Program-made: the position numbers and the translations under genes
NCBI GenBank assembly: GCA_944320885.1
Contig: CALUJE010000001.1
Coordinates: 186,001-250,000, forward strand
DNA length: 64,000 nt
Direction of reading: 5' to 3'
Source of the DNA: an uncultured Phocaeicola sp.
GTDB taxonomy: Bacteria; Bacteroidota; Bacteroidia; Bacteroidales; Bacteroidaceae
Notes under the pieces: generated by a model
Seen by the model: only the letters and a program-made list of their open reading frames with translations
Databases searched by the model: none
Told to the model about the DNA's origin: nothing
Shown: positions 35,561-43,789 of the stretch, piece after piece
Layout of the letters: every line of letters starts with the position of its first letter
How positions within the stretch are numbered: position 1 is the stretch's first letter

Positions 35561-37768
35561 ATGATACAGACAGTAATCAAGCGTGACGGACGAATTGTGG
35601 GCTTTAACGAAGAGAAAATAGCCACTGCTATCCGTAAGGCAATGTTGCATACAGAAAAAGGAGAAGACTTCAGACTGATACATCAGATTACCGACCGTAT
35701 CTCTTTTAATGGAGATGCACAAATGACCGTTGAGGCTATTCAGGATGCCGTGGAAATGGAACTGATGAAGAGTAGCCGAAAAGACGTGGCACAGAAATAT
35801 ATTGCTTACCGGAATCAGCGCAGTATAGCCCGTAAGGCAAAGACAAGAGATATTTTCCTGGAGATTATCAATATCAAGTCGAATGATATTACCCGTGAAA
35901 ACGCAAACATGAATGCCGATACGCCGGCAGGAATGATGATGAAGTTTGCCAGCGAGACTACCAAGCCGTTTGTTGACGACTATCTGCTTAGTGAAGACGT
36001 GCGCGAAGCCGTTGCGGGTAACTATCTGCACATACATGACAAGGATTATTATCCAACTAAAAGTCTTACCTGTGTGCAGCATCCGTTAGATCATATCCTT
36101 CAGAATGGCTTTTCGGCAGGACATGGAGAGTCCAGACCGGCCAAACGTATTGAAACAGCCAGCATATTGGGATGCATTTCGCTGGAGACTGCCCAGAATG
36201 AGATGCATGGCGGACAGGCTATTCCCGCCTTTGACTTTTATCTGGCTCCATATGTGCGCAGCAGTTACATTGAAGAAATAAAGAATCTGGAAGAACTTAA
36301 CGGTGCAGACAATTCACATCTGTATGCTATGGAACTGTCAGACTATCTGCAAAAACCGCTTGACGGCCTGTCGGGCGACGAACGCATCGTGCAGCATGCC
36401 GTAAACAAGACGGTAGCCCGCGTGCATCAGGCTATGGAGGCATTCATACACAATATGAACACCATACATTCACGGGGAGGAAACCAGGTAGTGTTCAGTT
36501 CCATCAATTACGGTACGGATACTTCTGCCGAGGGACGCTGTATCATACGTGAGCTGTTGAGAACAACTTATCAGGGAGTGGGTAACGGTGAGACTGCTAT
36601 TTTCCCCATTCAGATATGGAAAAAGAAAAGAGGAGTCAGCTATCTGCCGGAGGACCCCAATTATGACCTTTATGTACAGGCATGCAAGGTGACGGCACGA
36701 CGTTTTTTCCCTAACTTCCTGAATCTGGATGCTACGTTCAATCAGAGTGAGGACTGGAAAGCCGATGACCCTCTGCGTTACCAGCATGAGGTGGCTACAA
36801 TGGGTTGCCGTACGCGTGTGTTTGAAAACCGTTTCGGTCCGAAGACTTCGATAGGACGTGGAAACCTGTCATTCTCTACAATTAATATTGTCCGCCTGGC
36901 CATCGAGTGCATGCAAATAGAAGACAAGGAACAGCGCATAGCCCGTTTCTTTGCCAAACTCGATGCGATGCTTGAAGTTACGGCCCGTCAGCTGCATGAG
37001 CGTATGGAATTTCAGAAAACAGCTTTTGCCAAACAGTTCCCTCTTCTGATGTCGGCTTTGTGGATTGGTTGTGAGAAGCTGAAACCCAACGATACGATAG
37101 CTCCTGTTATCAATCAGGGAACATTGGGTATAGGGTTTATCGGACTGGCCGAGTGTCTGGTGGCACTGGTGGGCAAACATCACGGTGAGTCGGAAGAAGC
37201 TCAGGAACTGGGATTGAAGATTATAACCTATATGCGTGACAGAGTGAACCAGTTCTCTGAACAGTATCAGCATAATTACAGTGTGCTGGCTACACCGGCC
37301 GAAGGCCTTTCAGGCAAGTTTACACGCGTTGACCGCAAGGATTTCGGAATCTTACCCGGTATAACCGACCGCGACTATTATACCAACTCTAATCATGTGC
37401 CCGTATATTATAAGTGCAGTGCCCGTCATAAGGCTGAGATAGAGGCTCCTTATCATGACCTGACACGTGGAGGCCACATCTTCTACGTAGAGATTGACGG
37501 AGATGCCACACACAATCCCGAAGCCATTATGCGTGTGGTGGATATGATGGACCGTTACAACATAGGTTATGGCTCGGTAAACCATAACCGTAACCGCTGT
37601 CTGGACTGTGGTTATGAGAATGCCGACCCCCATATGGAAGAATGTCCCAAGTGCGGAAGCAGGCACATTGACAAGCTTCAGCGCATAACCGGATATCTGG
37701 TGGGAACAACCGACCGATGGAATCAGGCCAAACTGGCAGAACTGAATGACCGTGTAACACATAATTAA
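35561..37768 (+). CDS. nrdD: Anaerobic ribonucleoside-triphosphate reductase NrdD
   Basis: A 735-residue class III reductase. Residues 3-95 form an ATP-cone (VIKRDGRIVGFNEEKIATAI) for allosteric control. The catalytic core includes NYLHIHDKDYYPTKSLTCVQHPLDHIL. The C-terminus has a zinc site, CLDCGYENADPHMEECPKCG, then the glycyl-radical loop RITGYLVGTTDRW with the radical glycine at 711. It makes dNTPs from NTPs without oxygen, using formate or a thiol as reductant. nrdG, its activase, follows 11 bp later. All essential elements look intact. Confidence 0.97.
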   Translation: MIQTVIKRDGRIVGFNEEKIATAIRKAMLHTEKGEDFRLIHQITDRISFNGDAQMTVEAIQDAVEMELMKSSRKDVAQKYIAYRNQRSIARKAKTRDIFLEIINIKSNDITRENANMNADTPAGMMMKFASETTKPFVDDYLLSEDVREAVAGNYLHIHDKDYYPTKSLTCVQHPLDHILQNGFSAGHGESRPAKRIETASILGCISLETAQNEMHGGQAIPAFDFYLAPYVRSSYIEEIKNLEELNGADNSHLYAMELSDYLQKPLDGLSGDERIVQHAVNKTVARVHQAMEAFIHNMNTIHSRGGNQVVFSSINYGTDTSAEGRCIIRELLRTTYQGVGNGETAIFPIQIWKKKRGVSYLPEDPNYDLYVQACKVTARRFFPNFLNLDATFNQSEDWKADDPLRYQHEVATMGCRTRVFENRFGPKTSIGRGNLSFSTINIVRLAIECMQIEDKEQRIARFFAKLDAMLEVTARQLHERMEFQKTAFAKQFPLLMSALWIGCEKLKPNDTIAPVINQGTLGIGFIGLAECLVALVGKHHGESEEAQELGLKIITYMRDRVNQFSEQYQHNYSVLATPAEGLSGKFTRVDRKDFGILPGITDRDYYTNSNHVPVYYKCSARHKAEIEAPYHDLTRGGHIFYVEIDGDATHNPEAIMRVVDMMDRYNIGYGSVNHNRNRCLDCGYENADPHMEECPKCGSRHIDKLQRITGYLVGTTDRWNQAKLAELNDRVTHN

Positions 37769-37779
37769 GCGTAATCATC

Positions 37780-38274
37780 ATGTTATCTATCCTTGATATT
37801 CTTGAAGATACGACGGTAGACGGACCGGGATTCCGCACCGCTATCTATGCTGCCGGATGTCCTAACGGATGTCCAGGCTGTCATAATCCCGAATCTTGGG
37901 ATATTAATCGCGGACACTGGATGAGTACGGACGAAATTCTTCAAAAAGTTCTGGCCGACGAGTTTGCCGACGTTACCTTCAGCGGTGGTGACCCGATGTT
38001 TCAGCCTGAAGGCTTTGCCGAGCTGGCTTGTGCCATCAAGCATCAAAGCAATAAGAGCATATGGTGCTACACGGGGTATACGTTTGAAAATCTGTTGAAC
38101 AATCCCAAACAGGCTCGTTTGTTGAAATACATAGACGTACTGGTAGACGGCCGTTTCAAAAAGGAACTGAAAGACGAAAGCCTTTGTTTCAGAGGAAGCA
38201 GCAACCAACGGCTTATTGATGTGCAGGCTTCACTGAAAAGCAAGCAGACTGTAGTTTATTCATACAGTCACTAA
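37780..38274 (+). CDS. nrdG: Anaerobic NTP reductase activating enzyme NrdG (radical SAM)
   Basis: The 164-residue radical-SAM activase carries the cluster motif as CPNGCPGCHNPESWD, a CxxxCxxC arrangement, and TFSGGDPMF as the SAM-binding GGE-like motif. The DGPGFRTAIYAAGC opening is typical. It generates the glycyl radical on NrdD using SAM and a [4Fe-4S] cluster. It is co-transcribed with nrdD. A family A repeat cluster starts 27 bp after its stop, followed by a hairpin. Confidence 0.96.
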   Translation: MLSILDILEDTTVDGPGFRTAIYAAGCPNGCPGCHNPESWDINRGHWMSTDEILQKVLADEFADVTFSGGDPMFQPEGFAELACAIKHQSNKSIWCYTGYTFENLLNNPKQARLLKYIDVLVDGRFKKELKDESLCFRGSSNQRLIDVQASLKSKQTVVYSYSH

Positions 38275-38301
38275 CTGATAATCTGTTTTTATACAGGTTG
38301 G

Positions 38302-38397
38302 AAAGTTTATCCTTAGGCTGAGTACATGTATCTTTAACCTAAGTACATATATCTTTAAGTTAAGTATATGTATCTTTAGGCTAAAGATAAACTTTTT
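38302..38397. repeat. Intergenic palindrome cluster, family A copy 3 (4 x 21 bp)
   Basis: Units begin at 38308, 38329, 38350 and 38371, 21 bp apart. Ends are GAAAGTTTATCC and GATAAACTTT. The outer unit 4 (TATCTTTAGGCTAAAGATA) is a good palindrome; units 1-3 have a diverged right half (AAGTACA or AAGTATA). It lies between convergent nrdG and the tlpA-like gene. Confidence 0.88.
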
Positions 38398-38462
38398 GTT
38401 GGGTATCAATAAATTATGGAGCCAGTAGAAAGTGACTTTATTCAAGGAGGGCGATAAGCATA

Positions 38463-38495
38463 CAACCCGACTGCAGAACCTCTGCAGTCGGGTTG
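38463..38495. terminator. Bidirectional hairpin between nrdG and the TlpA operon
   Basis: A perfect 15-bp stem, CAACCCGACTGCAGA/TCTGCAGTCGGGTTG, with a 3-nt loop lies between convergent operons. The T-runs are weak on both sides, but strength and position fit a shared terminator. Confidence 0.75.
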
Positions 38496-38553
38496 CTTGT
38501 TGTATATACTTTACTGATTGTCTGTCAGTTGGTAATCATCTTATTTTATTTTT

Positions 38554-39897
38554 CTATTTTAGCTGTTCCAGCATTTCTTTTGTCTGTGGATTGCTGGGGC
38601 GGGTAGCATCAATGTTCATGAGCTTGCCTTCCTTATCGTATAGAAGAAATCTTGGGATGGCATTTATATTCAGGAAGTTTGATATTTCATTGCCTTTGTT
38701 GAACCATTGGTTTCCGTGCAGGTTCAGTTCTTCTGTTTTCTTCTTCCAGTTCTTTTCATTCTGATCGATGGATACAGACAGGAACTTTACAGCCGGATTG
38801 TTCAGTTCTTTTTCCAACTTTTGCAGATGCGGAATTTCCTTACAGCACGGAACGCACCACGATGCCCAGATATCAATGTATACGTAATATCCCTTGAACT
38901 CTTCGAACGTATGCTCTTTTCCTTCAGAATCGTAAAAGGTTATGTCGGGAAATGGAGCCTTGTCTAGTATATATCTTCTTTTTTTGAAGTCATTTACATA
39001 TTTTTCCGGAAGATTGTATTTGCTGACGCATTTTTCCAAGACGATCAGTCCGTTAGAAAAGTCTTTGTTGTAGTTGTAAGATGAGATATACTTTCTCAGA
39101 AGATATTCCGCTATACTCTTTTGCAGGTTTTTGTCTTCGGCTTTTTTATAGATATAGTCCATTTTTTCTTCAAGAGTCATTCCCTTAGGCATATTTGCGC
39201 AAAAGAACATCGGTGTTTCATTAAAGCATATCGCATACTTGTTGTTTAATAAAGCTGTTGCATTATTGGTTTCGTTGTCTAATTCTTTGGGAGTGGTTTT
39301 ACCGTTTCTTCTATGCATAAATTGGATGTCGTTTATAGCTTTTGACTTTTCAATAAAGTTCCAGGTCCGTGCATATGATTCTACATCTTTTGAAGGCTTG
39401 TACTGAGCTAACAGTGTGTTCAGGATGCTGTCATACTGATTTATAAGTTTCAAAGAGTTTTCAGGCAGTGGAGTGTTGGTCCATACTTCCTTGTTCATGA
39501 CGTTTGCCTGATTATAATATTCTGCCAGAAATGCATTATCGTTGTCAAAACCGTACTGTATCTTTTCATTGTCAATTTGTATGTCAAGGTTATACACACG
39601 GATGGAGTCGGGCATATACAGTGGAATGTTGAAAGGATACTTGTTGGAATCTTCTTTTCGGACAATAATGTTAAATCGGTAAAATCCGTTATTAGCCGAT
39701 GCAAGTTTTATATTGAACAGATTGTTGTCAGCTTTTACAGGAGTGTATGATGAGTTTCCCATCATGATGTTGTTGATGGCTATTTCATGTATGCTGTCAG
39801 TTTCATTCTTTACTGTTATGTGACCTTTGACTGTTAACTGTGCATTCATGGTGCAGGCATAAATTAAAGCCAATAGAATAGCAATATGTAGTTTCAT
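38554..39897 (-). CDS. TlpA-family thiol-disulfide protein with DUF4369-like N-domain
   Basis: A 447-residue exported protein (MKLHIAILLALIYACTMNAQ; a lipidated Cys15 is possible). Residues about 20-130 are beta-rich and DUF4369-like (LTVKGHITVKNETDSI), the middle is helical, and residues about 310-447 form a thioredoxin fold with active site WASWCVPCCKEIP and PRFLLYD as the cis-Pro motif. It should reduce or exchange disulfides in the periplasm. It is the last gene of the fecR-susC-susD operon, 93 bp after the PKD-like gene. Membership in that operon suggests thiol chemistry on the imported ligand or on the transporter itself; this is inference. Confidence 0.85.
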   Translation of the reverse strand: MKLHIAILLALIYACTMNAQLTVKGHITVKNETDSIHEIAINNIMMGNSSYTPVKADNNLFNIKLASANNGFYRFNIIVRKEDSNKYPFNIPLYMPDSIRVYNLDIQIDNEKIQYGFDNDNAFLAEYYNQANVMNKEVWTNTPLPENSLKLINQYDSILNTLLAQYKPSKDVESYARTWNFIEKSKAINDIQFMHRRNGKTTPKELDNETNNATALLNNKYAICFNETPMFFCANMPKGMTLEEKMDYIYKKAEDKNLQKSIAEYLLRKYISSYNYNKDFSNGLIVLEKCVSKYNLPEKYVNDFKKRRYILDKAPFPDITFYDSEGKEHTFEEFKGYYVYIDIWASWCVPCCKEIPHLQKLEKELNNPAVKFLSVSIDQNEKNWKKKTEELNLHGNQWFNKGNEISNFLNINAIPRFLLYDKEGKLMNIDATRPSNPQTKEMLEQLK

Positions 39898-39990
39898 GAC
39901 TGATGTTTAAATGGTTACTTGGTTTGTAATAGAATTAAATGGGAGTATGTTCTTCGCCAAGACATACCCCCATTGAAAGAAGAGAGAGGG

Positions 39991-41508
39991 TTAGTTTTTG
40001 TATCTTATATCAGAAATTTTATCTGTGCATTGTTTGAACTCGTATTTAGGCTCAAATTTATCGCTGGTCAGATCTTCTGTACTGTAGATATATACATTTC
40101 CACGTTTTGTATCATTACTGTAAGTACCTACGTATAAATCCTGAGTTGCTTCATTGTAACCTATACAGGTAATCTCTTCATTAGGATAAGAAATAATGGG
40201 TTTTGTAGGAAGTTGGGGTGATGCGTTGAAAAGGTAGTAAGCGTACAAATCTCCTCCAATACCATAAAATGCTACTTGACTACTTCTGGCAAGAGTGAGT
40301 CTTGTTCCTTGTGAAGGAATTCCCTGTGTGTCCGTTACTTCATAAGAAGTTTCTTTACTGCTTTCATAAATATATGTCCAATCAGGATATTCACCTACAG
40401 TTTTTGAAGAGATAGTATATTGTGAAATTTTGTTAGGATTGGCTTTGTCTTTTGTTACAACATAAATGTCTCCACTATTTTGTTGTGTGTTATGAACAAG
40501 CATCAGTATATCCTTATCTTTGAACAAGTCGCCTGATGTAGCCATACCATTACTAGAATAAGCTTGGTACTTGATAATTTCAGAAGTACTGTAGTTTACG
40601 AATACTGGTGTCGTACTCCACGAATTTATACTTGCCATATAGTTATATCCGGGAATAACGTCTTCATAGCTTTGCTGATAGAATTCATGCGGATATTCGT
40701 ACAGATACCAATAAGCCTTTTGGAAATGTATAGAATGTTTGGAATTTACATCATATACAAAGGGGTATGATGCATATCCGTCATTCGAGAGAAAATGGGT
40801 AGCCTTAAATCCTTCGAAGATGCTTGAATACTCAGAAGAAGATATGATTTCGAAAGTTGTAGAGTTTACAAAGAAACATTTGTCTTCCAAGGCGACAATC
40901 ATTATCGGAGTTTGTGCATCATAAGGGCTGGTTGAAGCATTGGTACGGTCTGCTCCGATAAGTTTCGTCATTTGAATATCAGGGTTCATTTGTTCCAGGC
41001 AATGTTCTTCTACCTTGTATTCCATTCCAGATGCAATATCTTCCGGAGTGAGGTCTTTGATAAATCCCAAATTTCCTTTTCCATCTTCCGAGTTGGCAAT
41101 TACCAATATTCCTTTTTCATAGTAATCGTTTACATTTACCTGATATTCCATTACATCCCCAACGATATCATCGGTAACAGTAAGGTGTATGTAGTATGTA
41201 CCTTTCTTTTCAAAAGAATAATTCAGTATAGGCTCAGAACTGATTTTAGTAAGCTTTCCTTTTTGTCCGGATGTAGTGCTATATTCGCCTACATACCATT
41301 CATATTTCAAGTTCTTAGACGTAGCTTTTACCTTTGGATCTATTACCAAAGATTCCGTTCCGAAATAGACGTTGTAAACAGGCATCTTTTCAGAATCGCT
41401 GCCTTCTATTGACAGTTCTGGCAGCAGCTTGTTTGCATCTCGTGAATCATCGTTGATGCATGATGTGAGAGCAAAGAATAAAAAAATGGTATATATTATA
41501 TTCTTCAT
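39991..41508 (-). CDS. PKD-like family lipoprotein of the SusCD operon
   Basis: A 505-residue lipoprotein (MKNIIYTIFLFFALTSC). An N-terminal Ig/PKD-like domain spans about residues 35-130 (KYEWYVGEY, then FEKKGTYYIHLTVTDDIVGD), followed by a long beta-rich region that may be a propeller (EKGILVIANSEDGKGNLGF; ITCIGYNEATQDLYVGTYSND). The start at 41508 gives the signal peptide directly; the longer frame to 41562 adds polar residues. Proteins of this kind occur with DUF4843 proteins next to SusCD pairs. I infer a surface lipoprotein that covers or feeds the transporter. The DNA is clearly AT-rich. Confidence 0.8.
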   Translation of the reverse strand: MKNIIYTIFLFFALTSCINDDSRDANKLLPELSIEGSDSEKMPVYNVYFGTESLVIDPKVKATSKNLKYEWYVGEYSTTSGQKGKLTKISSEPILNYSFEKKGTYYIHLTVTDDIVGDVMEYQVNVNDYYEKGILVIANSEDGKGNLGFIKDLTPEDIASGMEYKVEEHCLEQMNPDIQMTKLIGADRTNASTSPYDAQTPIMIVALEDKCFFVNSTTFEIISSSEYSSIFEGFKATHFLSNDGYASYPFVYDVNSKHSIHFQKAYWYLYEYPHEFYQQSYEDVIPGYNYMASINSWSTTPVFVNYSTSEIIKYQAYSSNGMATSGDLFKDKDILMLVHNTQQNSGDIYVVTKDKANPNKISQYTISSKTVGEYPDWTYIYESSKETSYEVTDTQGIPSQGTRLTLARSSQVAFYGIGGDLYAYYLFNASPQLPTKPIISYPNEEITCIGYNEATQDLYVGTYSNDTKRGNVYIYSTEDLTSDKFEPKYEFKQCTDKISDIRYKN

Positions 41509-41537
41509 ATCTTTATTTTTATAACGGTTAGATATAA

Positions 41538-42314
41538 TTACATAGCGGATGGTTTTTCCCATCCTTCAATGGCTGATGGGTCATGTACTTCATAATATTC
41601 GTATAAGGGTATCAGTACATATTTGTTCATGAAGCTTGAATACATAGCTAACGGACCCATCATGCTGCTGGCATTTACGAAATAATCTCCGTATCGTGTT
41701 ACCATCTCGTCTATAACAGCGGGATTAACATCTTTCATTGCATAGAAAAGCTCAAAAAACTTTTGTGCTACATCATATCTGTAGGGTGGCATAGCCCATG
41801 ATACCCACCAGCTAGGAGCATATTCTGGGTGTATATCAGAGTAAGTGATGCTGAATTTATTCTGTCCTACTACGGCAAGGTCTTCAGACTCTTTTAGAAT
41901 CAGGTTTAAAGTGAATTCCTTTTGTTGCAGTTCAGGATCATTGTTGCGCAAAAGCGTGATTTTCACTTTTGTCTCGATTCCATTGGCTGGAATAGACATA
42001 GCTTCCTTATCAATAGTATAATGCACTCCTTCCTGCATGGTAGTACCTTCTGTCGGTTCAAGAGTGAAAGTACGTGCTTTGTCCGATGTCATTCCCATAA
42101 GTTTTACAGGTAGCTCTACAACGTATTCTGTAGCGATGTCAAATCCAAAACTATAGGAAACCGAAGTTGCTATTTCATCTTTGTCATTGATATATTCAAT
42201 GAACGCAGAATCTTTTTGGGTCGTATCATAGAGCTGGTAGTCTTCATTTGTGCAGGCTGTTCCTGCTATGCACAATAAAGCGAGCAAGACTTGTTTGATA
42301 TATATTGTTTTCAT
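41538..42314 (-). CDS. DUF4843-type surface lipoprotein
   Basis: A 258-residue lipoprotein (ALLCIAGTACTNED). The body has an Ig/calx-beta-like region: FIEYINDKDEIATSVSYSFGFD, VVELPVKLMGMTSDKARTF and NGIETKVKITLLRNNDPELQQKEFTLNL, typical of DUF4843. A helical C-terminal part follows (PPYRYDVAQKFFELFYAMKD). It lies 11 bp after susD and 29 bp before the PKD-like gene. In known four-part SusCD complexes, two extra lipoproteins sit on the SusC surface; this protein is a likely equivalent, but only by analogy. Confidence 0.8.
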   Translation of the reverse strand: MKTIYIKQVLLALLCIAGTACTNEDYQLYDTTQKDSAFIEYINDKDEIATSVSYSFGFDIATEYVVELPVKLMGMTSDKARTFTLEPTEGTTMQEGVHYTIDKEAMSIPANGIETKVKITLLRNNDPELQQKEFTLNLILKESEDLAVVGQNKFSITYSDIHPEYAPSWWVSWAMPPYRYDVAQKFFELFYAMKDVNPAVIDEMVTRYGDYFVNASSMMGPLAMYSSFMNKYVLIPLYEYYEVHDPSAIEGWEKPSAM

Positions 42315-42325
42315 ACTGTACACAT

Positions 42326-43786
42326 TTACTTGTTGTCATTTCTATATTCATATTCACTGTCTGGTATTGGAACCACGTAATATGTATCACTGGCCGGTAA
42401 TACGCGATTGAGACTATTGCATATGATGTCTTTGTTCAGACGTTTCATATTATACCATATTTGACCTTCGCCAAAGAGCTCCTTACAGTATTCATTGTAA
42501 ATGTTTTCTTTGGTAAGCTGTTTGCCTTGGACTGCAAATCCTCTTAATCCGCGTGAGGTTAGTTCTGCATCAAAGTAGCTGACAGCCAGGTCATAATTTG
42601 TTTCCAGAAGAGCTTCTGCTGCAATCAGGTACATTTCAGAAACGTGCATCAGGGTAAATCCGGAATATCGGTCATCCCATCCGCTTGGAGCACTTTCGCC
42701 GGATAATGTATAGTAATCTATGATTTTTCGCCAAAGTCTGTTGTCCAGTTGTTGCATGCGATAATCGGCTGCAGTGTTGTCATTGTCAAGTGCATAGATA
42801 TCTTCAAATGTCCGTAAATCATTTCCTCCATCAGACTCTAAATAAGGACTGAATGATACAAATGAAGTCTGGTTGAATATAAAAGTACGTACAGATTCAA
42901 GATATGAATTAGAATAAACTCCGAATATAGTTTCTTTCTCAGACAACTTTCCTGCCAAATAGTCTGCCATTTCTTCTCTGTAAGCGAGCGGGAATTTTTC
43001 GCTTTTTATAACCTTTTCAGCATAAATGGCAGCATTGGCCATATCGCCTCTCATCCAGTATACACGTGCCTTGAGTCCCCATACAGCATAGAGGTTAAAG
43101 TGTGTATTGCGGTAGTTCATGAAGTTGCGCAGGTTGTTGTCTGTTCTCGGATAGTCCATGCTGTTTTCTTCTTCGGCAAGAAGTGTTTCGGCTTCATTCA
43201 GGTCTTTGAGAATCTTGTCATATACTTCTCCTACCTTATAAAAAGGCTTGACATCATACGAATAAGTTTCTACGTAAGGAATTCCTTCTTTGGTTTCGTC
43301 AGTAGGAGCAAACAGGCGCAGAAGGTCAAAATGCAGGAATGCTCTCATAGCCAGCATTTCACCCCTATAATAATTGTAAAGGGTCATGGAGTTTCTTCCC
43401 TCCAGGTTTTCAAGAATATTATTTATGTATCCTATATTCTTGTATGCTTCTTCCCACATCTTAGCAATCACGTCCTTTACAGCATCAGCTTCGTAGTCAA
43501 GTTCAGAAAGAGGCTGTCCTATTTCTGCCTGATCCTGGTAACATGCAAGGTTCTGTGCAAGTACTTCAGTAAATCCCCAATACATGAAACGTCCGTATGA
43601 ATAGGTATTCTGAAGTTCACCGTAAACTCCGTATATGGCATCTTCAAAGCCTTGCGCATCTTTAAACTGCTCGTTTTCTACCTTCTCAGATTTTGGGCGT
43701 ACATCCAGGAAATCGTCGCATGCATTGAAAAGGAGCAAGGAACATAGTCCGTAACAAATGTATATTAGTTTTTTCATCTTATTCAT
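42326..43786 (-). CDS. SusD/RagB-family nutrient-binding lipoprotein
   Basis: This 486-residue surface lipoprotein (LCSLLLFNACDDFLDVRPKSEKVE) has the SusD fold: an N-terminal DFLD motif, TPR-like helices (GYINNILENLEGRNSMTLYNYYRGEMLAMRAFLHFDLLRLFAP) and a C-terminal region ending in PIPDSEY. SusD closes over the SusC barrel as a lid and binds the ligand. The family spans glycan and peptide systems; the small number of recognisable aromatic sugar-binding patches and the operon partners argue for a non-glycan ligand. It is 3 bp after susC. Confidence 0.93.
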   Translation of the reverse strand: MNKMKKLIYICYGLCSLLLFNACDDFLDVRPKSEKVENEQFKDAQGFEDAIYGVYGELQNTYSYGRFMYWGFTEVLAQNLACYQDQAEIGQPLSELDYEADAVKDVIAKMWEEAYKNIGYINNILENLEGRNSMTLYNYYRGEMLAMRAFLHFDLLRLFAPTDETKEGIPYVETYSYDVKPFYKVGEVYDKILKDLNEAETLLAEEENSMDYPRTDNNLRNFMNYRNTHFNLYAVWGLKARVYWMRGDMANAAIYAEKVIKSEKFPLAYREEMADYLAGKLSEKETIFGVYSNSYLESVRTFIFNQTSFVSFSPYLESDGGNDLRTFEDIYALDNDNTAADYRMQQLDNRLWRKIIDYYTLSGESAPSGWDDRYSGFTLMHVSEMYLIAAEALLETNYDLAVSYFDAELTSRGLRGFAVQGKQLTKENIYNEYCKELFGEGQIWYNMKRLNKDIICNSLNRVLPASDTYYVVPIPDSEYEYRNDNK

Positions 43787-43789
43787 GTT

